Assembly: GCA_028710415.1 (NCBI GenBank)
Contig: JAQTUE010000001.1
Coordinates: forward strand, 310,001-374,000
DNA length: 64,000 nucleotides
Reading direction: 5' to 3'
Source: Paludibacter sp.
GTDB taxonomy: Bacteria > Bacteroidota > Bacteroidia > Bacteroidales > Paludibacteraceae
The notes beneath the pieces are model-generated. The model ran no database searches. It saw nothing but the letters and a program-made list of their open reading frames with translations, and was not told the DNA's origin. Positions 42,605-51,170 of this stretch are shown piece after piece. The stretch's first letter is position 1; each line of letters starts with the position of its first letter. The translations under genes were made by a program, and so were the position numbers.

Positions 42605-45600
42605 TTGTTGGCCGATTTTAATGGAGATGGTTTAAAAGACTTATTAATAATTACTAATGAAGGAATTTCGTTTTATAAAAATAATGGAGGAACCCTTTCT
42701 GCAGATAATTATACAACAATTACTTTTGATACACAATATCCATTAACTACATTTAATGCCACCTATAGCACAATTAAGCTTGGTGATTTTAACGGAGATG
42801 GTTTGTTGGACTTTGTTTTGAATGAACATTGCAATTCTACGTGGAAACTCGCAATTAATAATGGCAATTGGGGTTTTGATATTACACCTTTGTCAAATTT
42901 TACTGGCAAGGAAGAAGACTTTACAACCTCGAACGATGACAAAGAAGATTGTATTGTTATGGATTTCAATAATGATGGAAAGTCAGATGTCATATTAGTT
43001 GATCCGGTTTATTCAGCTACTATTTTGTCTGAAACATATATAAAAACAAATGTTACCTGGTATAGTTCAACAGGCACAGGTTTCAATATTGAAAAATCAT
43101 TTACAACAACGGACGAAAATTACACATTCAATAGATTCAATACCACAGGAGATTTTGATGGGGATGGGCGCGAAGAATTGTTTTCGTATGGGTCGGATTT
43201 ATACAATGGAATTAATAAATCAGATGAGGTATATATACACAGTTCTTTCAATACAAATTTTGAAGCCGGTGTGGTAAAATCAATAACCGATGGATTGGGA
43301 AAAACGACTCACATAACCTATCAGCCGTTAACGTATAACAACACCCCGGATAATAAAACTTTCTATACAAAAGGGAGCAGTTCAGTCTATCCTGTTGTTG
43401 ACCTACAAATGCCAATTTATTGTGTGAGTAAAGTAGAGGAACCTGACGGAGTGGGAGGCGTAACTGAAACGGAGTTCGCATATTCGGAAGCAAGAGTACA
43501 ACTGACAGGACGTGGATTCTTAGGTTTTAAAAATCAGACAATAAGCAATGCCTCCAACAACCGGAAGATAATATCAACTACCGATATGGATATAACGTAT
43601 TATATACCCCATATTGAAACCACAGATGTTTTGACACTGACCGGTACCCCCTTGTCGAAAACTGAAAGCTCCTTTACGAACAGCAAGACTGCCGGGATAT
43701 TCTTATCACAACCCGCCCAAACTGTCGAGCACGATTATCTGAATAATCTTTCAAAAACAACCGAATTCCAGAGTTTTGATAATAATGGCAATCTTACCGG
43801 TTTAAAAACCACACAAGGTGATTTAATCACGACCCAGGCTATCGGTTATATACAAAAAGGCAGCTTTTGTCCTAATAAAGTATCAGGAGTGACTATTACC
43901 CGGGAGCAGGGAGGCGACACTAATATACGGACTAAATCATATACCTACGACGACAAAGGTAACCTGATTCAGGAAATAACCGACCCGGGTGATTCGAATC
44001 AAAAAACTATGAATTATACAGAATGGACTGCTTTCGGGCAACCCAAAAAGACAGAAATAAGTGCAAACAATATTACACGTTCGTCATCAATTACCATTTC
44101 TACTGACGGTCGTTTTGTTGAAAGCAAAACAGATATATTGGGACAAACCGTTTCGTATAACTGGGATCCAACACGTGGATTACTAAACTGGGAAACAAAT
44201 CGGTTGGGAAAAACAAGTTATACCTATAATGGATTTGGTCAGTTGACACGAACAGATTACCCTGACGGCACTTTTAAAACACAAGCTGCTCAGTGGGCAT
44301 TGTCCAATAATGCCTTCGGGGCTAAGTTTTTTGTTTCGCAGGAAGCATCCGGTTTGGCACCTACTTATGCATGGTTTGATGGGTTACAGAGGCAGGTTGT
44401 AACGGAGGTAACAGGACTAAATGGTAATAAAAGCCGGGTATTTACCCAATACCGTACGGATGGAAAAACGGATAAAGTATCGGCACCTACCTTCGACAGC
44501 CAGCCCACAGCCTGGGATGCCGAGTATGATTATTATACCGATGGCAGGATACATACTGTAACAACACCACTTGGTACCAGTACGATCACATATCCAAATA
44601 ATGATAAAACAACAAAAGTCCAATCACCCGATGGTACAAACATTACGGTTTTAAATTCTGCAGGACAGGTGCTAAGCAGCTCCATAAACGGCAAAAAAGT
44701 AACCTATACCTATTATGCTTCGGGGCAGGTAAATACCACCACCCCTGAAAGCGGACAACTTATAACAATGGCGTATGACCTGCAAGGGAACCGGATCGGC
44801 CTGACCGATCCCGATGCAGGCATAACAAAAACGTATTATAACGGCTTAGGTGAATTGATATCTGAAAAAGTGACCAACAACAGCACACGGGGTGAGATAA
44901 CTTCCACATATACCTATAATGCTACTACCGGATTATTGGAAACCCGCAAACGTGGCAATGGTGTGAACGATGAAATAACAAATTACGGTTATGATGATTT
45001 CAAGCGGTTGAGTACATTGGAAATTGCCGGACAACATAAACAAACCTATACATATGGCGATTATGACCGGGTAATTACACTGACCGAACTGATAAACGGT
45101 ACCAAAACACTGGCAAAACAGTTTGGGTACGATGATTTCGGACGCATTGCGAGGGAAACTTTCCCTTCGGGTTATTATACCGAGAATCATTACGACGACT
45201 ACGGAAATTTATATAAAATTACTGACAGTAATACACCGGCGCGAACTATCTGGGAAGCCACCGAAGCCAATGCCCGTGGACAACTGACCAATGTATTGAA
45301 AGGTGCTAAAGAAACTGTGTATGGTTATGATGAAACTAAAGGACAACTGACCTCCATGACAGCTGCCGGTGTGGTAAACTATAGCTATGGCTATAACCCA
45401 AAAAATAATCTTGAATTTAGAAGTAATAATCTGATACATCAAAAAGAGCAGTTTACTTATGATACTCAGAACCGTTTAACCAACTGGGATATACGGAATG
45501 CTACTACAGATGTACTGTTAAAGGGAAACAGCATCACCTATGATGCTACTACGGGAAATATTACGGAAAAAAGTGATTTGAATGATTCGAGTATTCCAAA

Positions 45601-47026
45601 CGACCCTAAGGCAGTGACTTTGAATTACGAGAAAATGACCAATCCTCATGCTTTGACTACTATTACGCCTGTTACAAATGCTATTTCAGGGAACGAACTG
45701 GCCGCTACCTATACCGATTTCCGGAAAATAAAAACACTTAGTGAAGGTGGGAAAAATTATGTCATTACTTATGGGGTAGACGACCAACGTCGGGTTTCAG
45801 TACAAACACAGGGTGCATTGACTCAGACAAAATATTATATGGGTGATTACGAAGAAGAAGTGGTTGGCACAACTGTTCGAAAAATTCATTATCTTAGCGG
45901 TGCCATTTATATACAGAACAACAATAACGATAGTCTCCTGTATACGTATACTGACAACCAGGGTTCATTAATAGCTTTGACCAATGAAATTGGTGACACC
46001 ATTCAAACCTATGCTTACGATCCTTGGGGCGTAAGACGCAATCCGTATAACTGGGAATTGAGTGATAACCGAACATCCTGGTTAATTAGTCGTGGCTATA
46101 CAGGACACGAACACTTGGATGCCTTTGGTATTATCAACATGAACGGGCGCGTTTATGATCCGCTTACAGCTCAGTTCTTTAGTCCTGATCCTTTTATACA
46201 AGCTCCCGGCGATTGGCTTAATTATAACCGGTATGGGTATTGCATGAATAATCCGACAATGCATATAGACCCGAGTGGATATCAGGCTATTAAAGAGGCA
46301 GATCAACACCAACCATCTATAATAGATGCAATGAATGAATTTGCTAAAATGGAAAAACGTCTAGGAATAAGCAATTCAAGTAATGGGAGTTTGGTATATG
46401 ACTTTTTTTTGGCAGCTGTGTCAAAGGGTTACAAAGGAACTTTAAGGGATTTTCAAGAAGCATATGAAAGGCAATCCCAAAAATTAAGTTTTAACGGTGA
46501 AATTAAATTTGGAATTCAGAAATATAATGTTGTAAATAAAAATGTTGTAAAATCTATTATAGCACTAAACGGTGCAAATTATGTAGAATTTGAAGAACAA
46601 TCAGTGATAAGTAAAATTGTAACAATTAAACCGAGTGATGTAATAAAATGGGATTACTTGACTCCAAATAATGGTGAGTTAAGTACCGGTGACCAATTAA
46701 ATATTTCTGTCTTTGAAATGGGAACTATTTCATCACTCTTACCATTAGCATTAAAAAATTCTGTAACTGAAAAAATTGCAATAAAAACTTTATTAGTTGC
46801 TAATAAATTTGCTTCTGAAAAATTATTTGGTGTTAATATATTTTTGTCAGGAGTAAATATTGTCGATAATAATTTCTCTACAAATTCTATTTTGTGGAGT
46901 GTTGCAGATACTGGTATGAGTTATTTAGCTCTTACTCCAATACCTGGTTTACAAATAATTGCAGGTCTATATTTAACAGGAAGATTCGTTTATCAAGTTT
47001 ACACTGAAGTCAAAAAAACAAATTAA
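42605..47026 (+). CDS. FG-GAP/RHS-repeat polymorphic toxin, 5'-truncated
   Basis: At least 1473 residues. The reading frame is open from 42521 and already codes recognisable protein (WKTISLYISSIPKDILLADFNGDG), but has no ATG there, only TTG codons, so the 5' part of the gene is missing. FG-GAP/VCBS-like repeats (DFNGDGLKD at residue 4, DFNGDGLLD near 59, DFNNDGKSD near 118, DFDGDGREE near 183) are followed by RHS/YD repeats (about 230-1150) and the RHS core ending NMNGRVYDPLTAQFFSPDPF ... NRYGYCMNNPTMHIDPSGY (to residue 1226). The last 247 residues are an AT-rich variable tip with a hydrophobic end, of unknown activity. The 141-residue membrane protein 2 bases downstream is the candidate immunity gene. 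Confidence 0.85.
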   Translation: MLADFNGDGLKDLLIITNEGISFYKNNGGTLSADNYTTITFDTQYPLTTFNATYSTIKLGDFNGDGLLDFVLNEHCNSTWKLAINNGNWGFDITPLSNFTGKEEDFTTSNDDKEDCIVMDFNNDGKSDVILVDPVYSATILSETYIKTNVTWYSSTGTGFNIEKSFTTTDENYTFNRFNTTGDFDGDGREELFSYGSDLYNGINKSDEVYIHSSFNTNFEAGVVKSITDGLGKTTHITYQPLTYNNTPDNKTFYTKGSSSVYPVVDLQMPIYCVSKVEEPDGVGGVTETEFAYSEARVQLTGRGFLGFKNQTISNASNNRKIISTTDMDITYYIPHIETTDVLTLTGTPLSKTESSFTNSKTAGIFLSQPAQTVEHDYLNNLSKTTEFQSFDNNGNLTGLKTTQGDLITTQAIGYIQKGSFCPNKVSGVTITREQGGDTNIRTKSYTYDDKGNLIQEITDPGDSNQKTMNYTEWTAFGQPKKTEISANNITRSSSITISTDGRFVESKTDILGQTVSYNWDPTRGLLNWETNRLGKTSYTYNGFGQLTRTDYPDGTFKTQAAQWALSNNAFGAKFFVSQEASGLAPTYAWFDGLQRQVVTEVTGLNGNKSRVFTQYRTDGKTDKVSAPTFDSQPTAWDAEYDYYTDGRIHTVTTPLGTSTITYPNNDKTTKVQSPDGTNITVLNSAGQVLSSSINGKKVTYTYYASGQVNTTTPESGQLITMAYDLQGNRIGLTDPDAGITKTYYNGLGELISEKVTNNSTRGEITSTYTYNATTGLLETRKRGNGVNDEITNYGYDDFKRLSTLEIAGQHKQTYTYGDYDRVITLTELINGTKTLAKQFGYDDFGRIARETFPSGYYTENHYDDYGNLYKITDSNTPARTIWEATEANARGQLTNVLKGAKETVYGYDETKGQLTSMTAAGVVNYSYGYNPKNNLEFRSNNLIHQKEQFTYDTQNRLTNWDIRNATTDVLLKGNSITYDATTGNITEKSDLNDSSIPNDPKAVTLNYEKMTNPHALTTITPVTNAISGNELAATYTDFRKIKTLSEGGKNYVITYGVDDQRRVSVQTQGALTQTKYYMGDYEEEVVGTTVRKIHYLSGAIYIQNNNNDSLLYTYTDNQGSLIALTNEIGDTIQTYAYDPWGVRRNPYNWELSDNRTSWLISRGYTGHEHLDAFGIINMNGRVYDPLTAQFFSPDPFIQAPGDWLNYNRYGYCMNNPTMHIDPSGYQAIKEADQHQPSIIDAMNEFAKMEKRLGISNSSNGSLVYDFFLAAVSKGYKGTLRDFQEAYERQSQKLSFNGEIKFGIQKYNVVNKNVVKSIIALNGANYVEFEEQSVISKIVTIKPSDVIKWDYLTPNNGELSTGDQLNISVFEMGTISSLLPLALKNSVTEKIAIKTLLVANKFASEKLFGVNIFLSGVNIVDNNFSTNSILWSVADTGMSYLALTPIPGLQIIAGLYLTGRFVYQVYTEVKKTN

Positions 47027-47028
47027 TT

Positions 47029-47454
47029 ATGATACTTATTAAAAATTTTTATTGGAAAATATTTTTTTCTGCTTATTGGTTGGCTTATGATTTGGGTGAA
47101 AAAAAAACACCAGAATGGAATGCAACAGGTTTTTTGAAATTTACTTCAATATTTAATATGTTCGGATTAATTTTTATTGTAAATTTTGTTTACGGCGGAG
47201 ATCTTCCATATATTAAGTTATTATTGGCGTTAACAATTGTTTCCTCTTTTGTATTTAATAAGTTATTTATATACTCTAAGAAATACGGATTTGAGAATCA
47301 AATAAAATCATATGAATACCTTTCAAAACCAGAAAGAAAAAGAAAAAGAAATAGAATTCTCATATTCACTTTAATATTTACATTTGGATTTATGATAACA
47401 AGTATGGTAATTAATAATCCATCAGTGAAATCCTACTTAATTAGACTTTTATAA
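47029..47454 (+). CDS. Three-helix membrane protein, candidate immunity
   Basis: 141 residues with three membrane helices (about 32-52, 60-82 and 109-131) joined by a strongly basic loop (KPERKRKRNR). The start lies 2 bases after the stop of the RHS toxin, and its A/T content is as high as that of the toxin tip, not of the RHS core. In polymorphic toxin loci this position normally holds the immunity gene. Together with the hydrophobic end of the toxin tip, it suggests a membrane-acting toxin neutralised in the inner membrane. I recognise no family; the pairing is inference. Confidence 0.65.
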   Translation: MILIKNFYWKIFFSAYWLAYDLGEKKTPEWNATGFLKFTSIFNMFGLIFIVNFVYGGDLPYIKLLLALTIVSSFVFNKLFIYSKKYGFENQIKSYEYLSKPERKRKRNRILIFTLIFTFGFMITSMVINNPSVKSYLIRLL

Positions 47455-47544
47455 TGTAAAATCATTGTGGGGTTATGTGTCAGATTTGGCGTTATTAAAA
47501 TAACTATTGAAAATCAAGTAATATTAATAAAAAATAAAATTGAG

Positions 47545-47569
47545 AATGGTGGGTAGTTAACTCACCATT
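47545..47569 (+). terminator. Terminator after the candidate immunity gene
   Basis: AATGGTG (47545-47551) pairs with CACCATT (47563-47569), followed by TTTCTATTTT. It is 90 bases beyond the stop codon. Confidence 0.6.
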
Positions 47570-47609
47570 TTCTATTTTAGCGTCTTAAAACGAATTAAAG
47601 AGTATAAAT

Positions 47610-48329
47610 ATGGATCAAAGCAACCCTTCATACTCCAGATTTGGAGTTAGCTATTTTTGTCCGGTATGCAAATCAGAGTTTTTAATAAAAAGCGGGTGGA
47701 CTGCTACCGGTAAACAACGCTATTGTTGTAAAGATTGTGGCAAACGTTTTATAATAGATTATACCTATCAGGCTTGTCAGAGTCATACTAACCGGCAGAT
47801 AATAATCTTAACCAAAGAAGGTTTAGGAATACGAAGCACGGCCCGGGTATTGCGCATATCGGTCACCACCTTACTAAAACGAATCGTAGCCATAGCAAAA
47901 GGGATTCAACAACCTCCTATTGCCTTTGGTAAAAGTTATGAAGTGGATGAAATGAGAACGTATATCGGAAAAAAATCCAGGCTTCGTTGGATAGTATTTG
48001 CATTGGACAGAGATACTAAAACGGTGGCAGACTTCAATGTAGGCCGGCGAACCAATAAGACATTAAAACATGTCATCTGAAGCCTGGAATTATCGAATGC
48101 CCGAAAGATATATACCGATAAACTAAAAAATTACCGGTACCTGATTTCGAAAAAACTTCATAACACGCACCTGCATTCCACCAATCACATTGAGACCTCA
48201 CCCCAGCCCTCTCCTAGAGGAGAGGGAGTTCTGCGTACCCATTTAAAACGGTTGAACCGGAAGACTATTTGTTTTAGCCGGAGCCTGGTGGTATTACTAT
48301 CGGTCTTGAGGATTTATTTTTGGGGTTAA
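47610..48329 (+). pseudogene. IS1-family transposase, broken by TGA and a palindrome insertion
   Basis: The 240-codon frame 47610-48329 reads as a full IS1-type transposase: zinc-ribbon CPVCKSEF...CCKDCGKRF (residues about 24-48), HTH (GIRSTARVLRISVTTLLKR), then YEVDEMRTYIGKK and WIVFALDRDTKTVADFNVGRRTNKTL, and after a single in-frame TGA (48078-48080) LSNARKIYTDKLKNYRYLISKKLHNTHLHSTNHIE ... LRTHLKRLNRKTICFSRS. Between HIE and LRTHL, where relatives have only about four residues (such as RKNLT), there are about 12 residues encoded by a CCCTCTCCT/AGGAGAGGG palindrome (48207-48226) that keeps the frame. I found no terminal inverted repeats. The product is probably non-functional. Confidence 0.85.
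48207..48226. repeat. CCCTCTCCT/AGGAGAGGG palindrome inside the transposase
   Basis: 9-bp arms around AG. It is related to the palindrome at 22474-22492 and lies in frame within the IS1-type pseudogene, adding codons rather than shifting the frame. Confidence 0.75.
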
Positions 48330-48725
48330 AAAAAAGGTTAGGGGCACTTCATCTTTCCATAAGGAATTAAATTATTCTTTCCGGTAACTGGTTTTTCTTT
48401 TGTTGATATGCATTTCTATTTATTTAATATATATTTACCTCAGTTAGTATAATTATTTAAGATTTATATCGTTAAATATAAACCTAACACGCTAAGGGCA
48501 AGCAAACACCCACAAGCGATAGGCATTGCCCTGTTCAACCTGTCGCAACAATAGATTATAAGGAAATTGAATCTAAAAACCCCGTTTATTCCCCTAAATC
48601 CATACCATATCCTATCCGTAAACCAACAAACCAATTGCTTATGATAAAATCAATTCTACAATTTGAATAAAGTGTTATTTTGAGTTAGTTATTTTCATAT
48701 TATTCAATCTTAAGAATCGATTCAA
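48330..48725. other. Gene-free stretch after the transposase
   Basis: No gene, promoter match or array. The only structure is AAGGGCAA (near 48496) pairing with TTGCCCT (near 48527) across about 25 bases, possibly a hairpin. It may contain the lost right end of the IS1-type element. Confidence 0.4.
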
Positions 48726-49043
48726 ATGGGACAAAAGAAAAATCAACCCGCCGATTACCTCAGCAGACCCTTGTTAGAGCTATTAATTACCCATCAAAAG
48801 CAAATTTTAATGGAATTCAGCCTGCTCCATCAGCAGGTGGACAGGGTAGAGTTGCATGTCAGTACTGCACGGCCAGCAAAAGAGAAGGAGAAGGAGTTCT
48901 ACACCATCCAGGATGTCACCAAAATGCTCGCTATCTCAAGCAGGACCTTGCTTACTTTCAGGAATGAAGGAAAGATCGGCTTCACGAAATTTCATAATAC
49001 GATTCGGTTTACGAAGGAGAATATTGAGAACTTTAAGAGATGA
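48726..49043 (+). CDS. Excisionase-type helix-turn-helix protein
   Basis: 105 residues. The C-terminal half (FYTIQDVTKMLAISSRTLLTFRNEGKIGFTKFHNTIRFTKENIENF) is the MerR-like HTH_17 domain of Bacteroidetes excisionase-family DNA-binding proteins; the N-terminal half is a predicted helical dimerisation stretch (LLELLITHQKQILMEFSLLHQQVDRVELHV). These proteins usually accompany conjugative or integrative elements, but no integrase is in this window, so it could be a remnant or a stand-alone regulator. The stop is followed within 10 bases by GGTAGTA heptamer arrays. Confidence 0.8.
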   Translation: MGQKKNQPADYLSRPLLELLITHQKQILMEFSLLHQQVDRVELHVSTARPAKEKEKEFYTIQDVTKMLAISSRTLLTFRNEGKIGFTKFHNTIRFTKENIENFKR

Positions 49044-49050
49044 GGAATGA

Positions 49051-49270
49051 CAAGGTAGTAGGTAGTAGGTAGTAGGTAGTAGGTAGTAGGTAGAAGGTAG
49101 TAGGTAGTAGGTAGAGCCAAGAAACAAGATAAAAGAGCCAAGACATAAGTACTAAGACCCAAGATACAAGAACCAAGAACCAAGAACCAAGACAGAAGAA
49201 CAAAGACACAAGAACCAAGAGCCAAGAACTAAGAACTAAGAATAAAGTACTAAGAACCAAAAACCAAGAC
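49051..49270. repeat. Heptamer arrays GGTAGTA and AACCAAG
   Basis: About nine units of GGTAGTA (49051-49113), then degenerate AACCAAG/AGCCAAG/GAACAAG 7-mers to about 49268. GTAGTA heptamers also occur at 16704-16730. Period seven rules out a repeated coding unit. Further on, ACGCGCAAAT words repeat (49530-49566). Confidence 0.8.
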
Positions 49271-49328
49271 TATACAGATAAAGAAAAAACAGCTAAGATT
49301 TGAAGGATTAACGAAGATTTTAGTTTGA

Positions 49329-49367
49329 AACAATAACGGCTACATCAGGGATGTGGCCGTTATTGTT
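49329..49367. terminator. 17-bp hairpin, possible terminator
   Basis: AACAATAACGGC-T-ACAT (49329-49345) pairs with ATGT-G-GCCGTTATTGTT (49351-49367) with one T-G wobble. No T-run follows, and no gene ends close by. The rest of 49271-49600 holds no gene. Confidence 0.45.
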
Positions 49368-49600
49368 GTAAACGATGATCATATTGTATTAGTTTTAGAA
49401 GTACTCACATGGCACTTTCGGAATTAATTTGCCATCACAATCATCCTGCACAAGGAGCTATTCAAGAGGAGATCTGTTAAAACCAACCTTCGATTTCTTA
49501 AACTATATTAAGGCGTACAGGAAAGTATGCGCAAGTAGACGCAAGTACGCGCAAATACGCGCAAATGACTGACAGAAAGGGTAGTATTGGATTTTAGGTA

Positions 49601-49631
49601 TTGTTTTGCAGGAAAAGGCACCCTATCTTTG
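49601..49631 (+). promoter_or_regulatory. Promoter of the gene at 49714
   Basis: TTG at 49601-49603 and TATCTTTG at 49624-49631, 20 bases apart: a good Bacteroidetes promoter 82 bases before the start codon. Confidence 0.6.
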
Positions 49632-49713
49632 CTACGTCAACAGGAGAAAAAGACGTCGTTCGCCGGAAGACAGAAATAATTTTTAATTTATTCATTACAA
49701 AAAAATTAGTATT

Positions 49714-50343
49714 ATGTCTAAGAGTCAAAACCCCATGACGGGGCACATGTGCGGATCGATGGCGAACTTCAACACCTACGTAAGGTACGGGGAAAACATC
49801 ATTAGTTCCAAGGCATTCAACAGAAGAGATGCCAATACCGTTTCTCAAATCGCCCAACGGGCAAGTTTTAAACTGATCACAAAAGCGTACCATTCGTTTG
49901 GTGGCGTTCCGAAAACATCATTTCCGTGCCGGGTGGAATCACTGTCACCACTCGCTGCATTTATTGCTGCCAATTTACCGGAAGCCATCGATAAGACCGG
50001 AGCAGTTCCGGTGATCGATTACAGCAAAATGTTGGTTTCAAGCGGTAACTTGCCACTGGTAGAAGTACCAACTGCCGTAGCAGGTGCGGCCGGGATTACG
50101 CTGAGCTACAAATCGGATCATATAATTCCGGATGTTTCAGCCACCGATGAAGTCACAGCACTGGCAAAGCTGAAAACAGGCGGATTGCTCATGGCACGTC
50201 AGGTACGTGGCGCCCAGGAAATGGGATCAATCCTGCTTACTTATGCCGGTATTAGTGCCGACGATGTGGAATGCTGCTTTCTGTTTGTCATGAACGAAGA
50301 TGGAAGCAATGCTTCGGACTCCACGTATGTAGTTGTTAGTTAG
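49714..50343 (+). CDS. DUF6266-like protein
   Basis: 209 residues, no signal peptide. The N-terminus MCGSMANFNTYVRYGENIISSKAFNRRDANT is followed by VSQIAQRASFKLITKAYHSF, and the C-terminus ends VMNEDGSNASDSTYVVVS. This is the layout of the DUF6266 family, abundant in Bacteroidetes, of unknown function. The protein at 37329-38138 has a related N-terminal motif. It has its own promoter and a terminator hairpin at 50424-50458. Its TAG stop lies in the first unit of another 9-bp array. Confidence 0.72.
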   Translation: MSKSQNPMTGHMCGSMANFNTYVRYGENIISSKAFNRRDANTVSQIAQRASFKLITKAYHSFGGVPKTSFPCRVESLSPLAAFIAANLPEAIDKTGAVPVIDYSKMLVSSGNLPLVEVPTAVAGAAGITLSYKSDHIIPDVSATDEVTALAKLKTGGLLMARQVRGAQEMGSILLTYAGISADDVECCFLFVMNEDGSNASDSTYVVVS

Positions 50344-50406
50344 TTGACTGGTTAATTGGTTGACTGGTTGATTAGTTAATTGGTTGATTGAGTTAACTGG
50401 TAATTA
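50340..50406. repeat. 9-bp word array (after 49714 gene)
   Basis: GTTGACTGG/TTAATTGGT/TTGATTAGT units beginning in the stop codon of the preceding gene. Confidence 0.8.
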
Positions 50407-50423
50407 GGTAAGAAAGAGAAGAA

Positions 50424-50458
50424 GATCCCCTGCAGGTTGTAAGGCTTGCGGGGGATTG
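50424..50458 (+). terminator. Terminator hairpin after 49714 gene
   Basis: GATCCCCTGCA pairs with TTGCGGGGGATT (one mismatch) about 80 bases past the stop codon; a weak T-rich tail follows. Confidence 0.6.
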
Positions 50459-50463
50459 TTATG

Positions 50464-50498
50464 TAGTGACGGCTTCACTCGAAGTGAAGCCGTCACTA
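50464..50498. repeat. 16-bp perfect palindrome TAGTGACGGCTTCACT
   Basis: Arms 50464-50479 and 50483-50498 with a 3-base loop. A second, slightly degenerate copy is at 50948-50982. Confidence 0.8.
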
Positions 50499-50541
50499 AA
50501 AATAACCAGTCAACCCAATCAACTCATTAATTACAGGTATT

Positions 50542-50714
50542 TAAAAACCTTATTTTTGTTTTGGCACTCTTAGTAAAAAGCGCAACCCTCTAAATCCCAC
50601 CCTTATTTCCTTGCTATCTAACTGTATTGTAGAAATATAAATAAGGGAATTAGGGCAGATTCTGAGATGGCTGGATTTTCTACTAAGCGAACAAATACAA
50701 AAGAAAAATAAGGG
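50542..50714. repeat. Foldback element, copy 2 (inverted)
   Basis: Its right end (TTTCTACTAAGCGAACAAAT and onward to ATAAGG) is the exact reverse complement of the left end of copy 1 (38391-38430) over about 38 bases, and its left end (CCTTATTTTTGTTTTGG) matches copy 1's right end. TTTGAAGAG/TTTGAAAGG words (50720-50757) and TTCTGTG words (50758-50780) follow it, mirroring copy 1's flank. Confidence 0.75.
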
Positions 50715-50843
50715 AAGGAAGAGTTTGAAGAGTTTGAGGTTTGAAAGGTTTGAAACGTTCTGTGTTCTGTGTTTCTAGGATTGAAGAGTCCTGATAAATC
50801 GGGATTTCGAATACTCCATTTGAAAGGTAGGGGGTTGTACTAA

Positions 50844-50890
50844 CGACCCGCTCGCTGCTGATAAGAATGAGAGTATTAGCGAGCGGGTCG
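50844..50890. repeat. 13-bp GC-rich inverted repeat
   Basis: CGACCCGCTCGCT (50844-50856) and AGCGAGCGGGTCG (50878-50890), a perfect stem with a 21-base loop, in an otherwise A/T-rich gap. Confidence 0.75.
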
Positions 50891-50947
50891 ATAATTTTCC
50901 GCGTTATTGGGAATGAAGTTTTCTGCAATTGGAATAGGATCTAAAAA

Positions 50948-50982
50948 TAGTGACGGCTTCACTTGGAGCGAAGCCGCCACTA
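50948..50982. repeat. Second copy of the TAGTGACGGCTTCACT palindrome
   Basis: Arms TAGTGACGGCTTCACT and AGCGAAGCCGCCACTA with two mismatches; see 50464-50498. Confidence 0.75.
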
Positions 50983-50998
50983 TTAATCGACGAGGTGA

Positions 50999-51170
50999 TT
51001 CTGCGTTCTGTGTCCGTGTTCTGTGTTGTTGATGCATTTATCAAGAAAACGCTTTCGTGAACTTCGTACGACGAAAGGTTTAAGAGCCAACTCAACCAAT
51101 CAACTACTCAACCCAATTAACCAGTCAACCAATTAACTTAATCAACCAATTAACCAATCAACTACTCACC
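50999..51170. repeat. GTTCTGTG words, REP-like unit and reverse 9-bp array
   Basis: GCGTTCTGTGTCCGTGTTC words (50999-51030), the AAGAAAACGCTTTCG ... CGAAAGG unit shared with 39318-39363 (51043-51081), then CCAATCAACTACTCAACCC 9-mers up to the stop codon of the response-regulator gene (51166). The gap 50344-51165 contains no gene. Confidence 0.8.

Noticed and set aside
47461..47500. Left terminal inverted repeat of the IS1-type element
   Set aside because: GGGTTATGTGTCAGATTTGG looks like an IS end, but no reverse-complement partner is found downstream of 48329.
48490..48545. Possible integron attC-like site (ACCTAAC ... hairpin)
   Set aside because: The left core fits RYYYAAC, but the right end reads GTTCAAC instead of GTTRRRY, and there is no integrase or cassette array.
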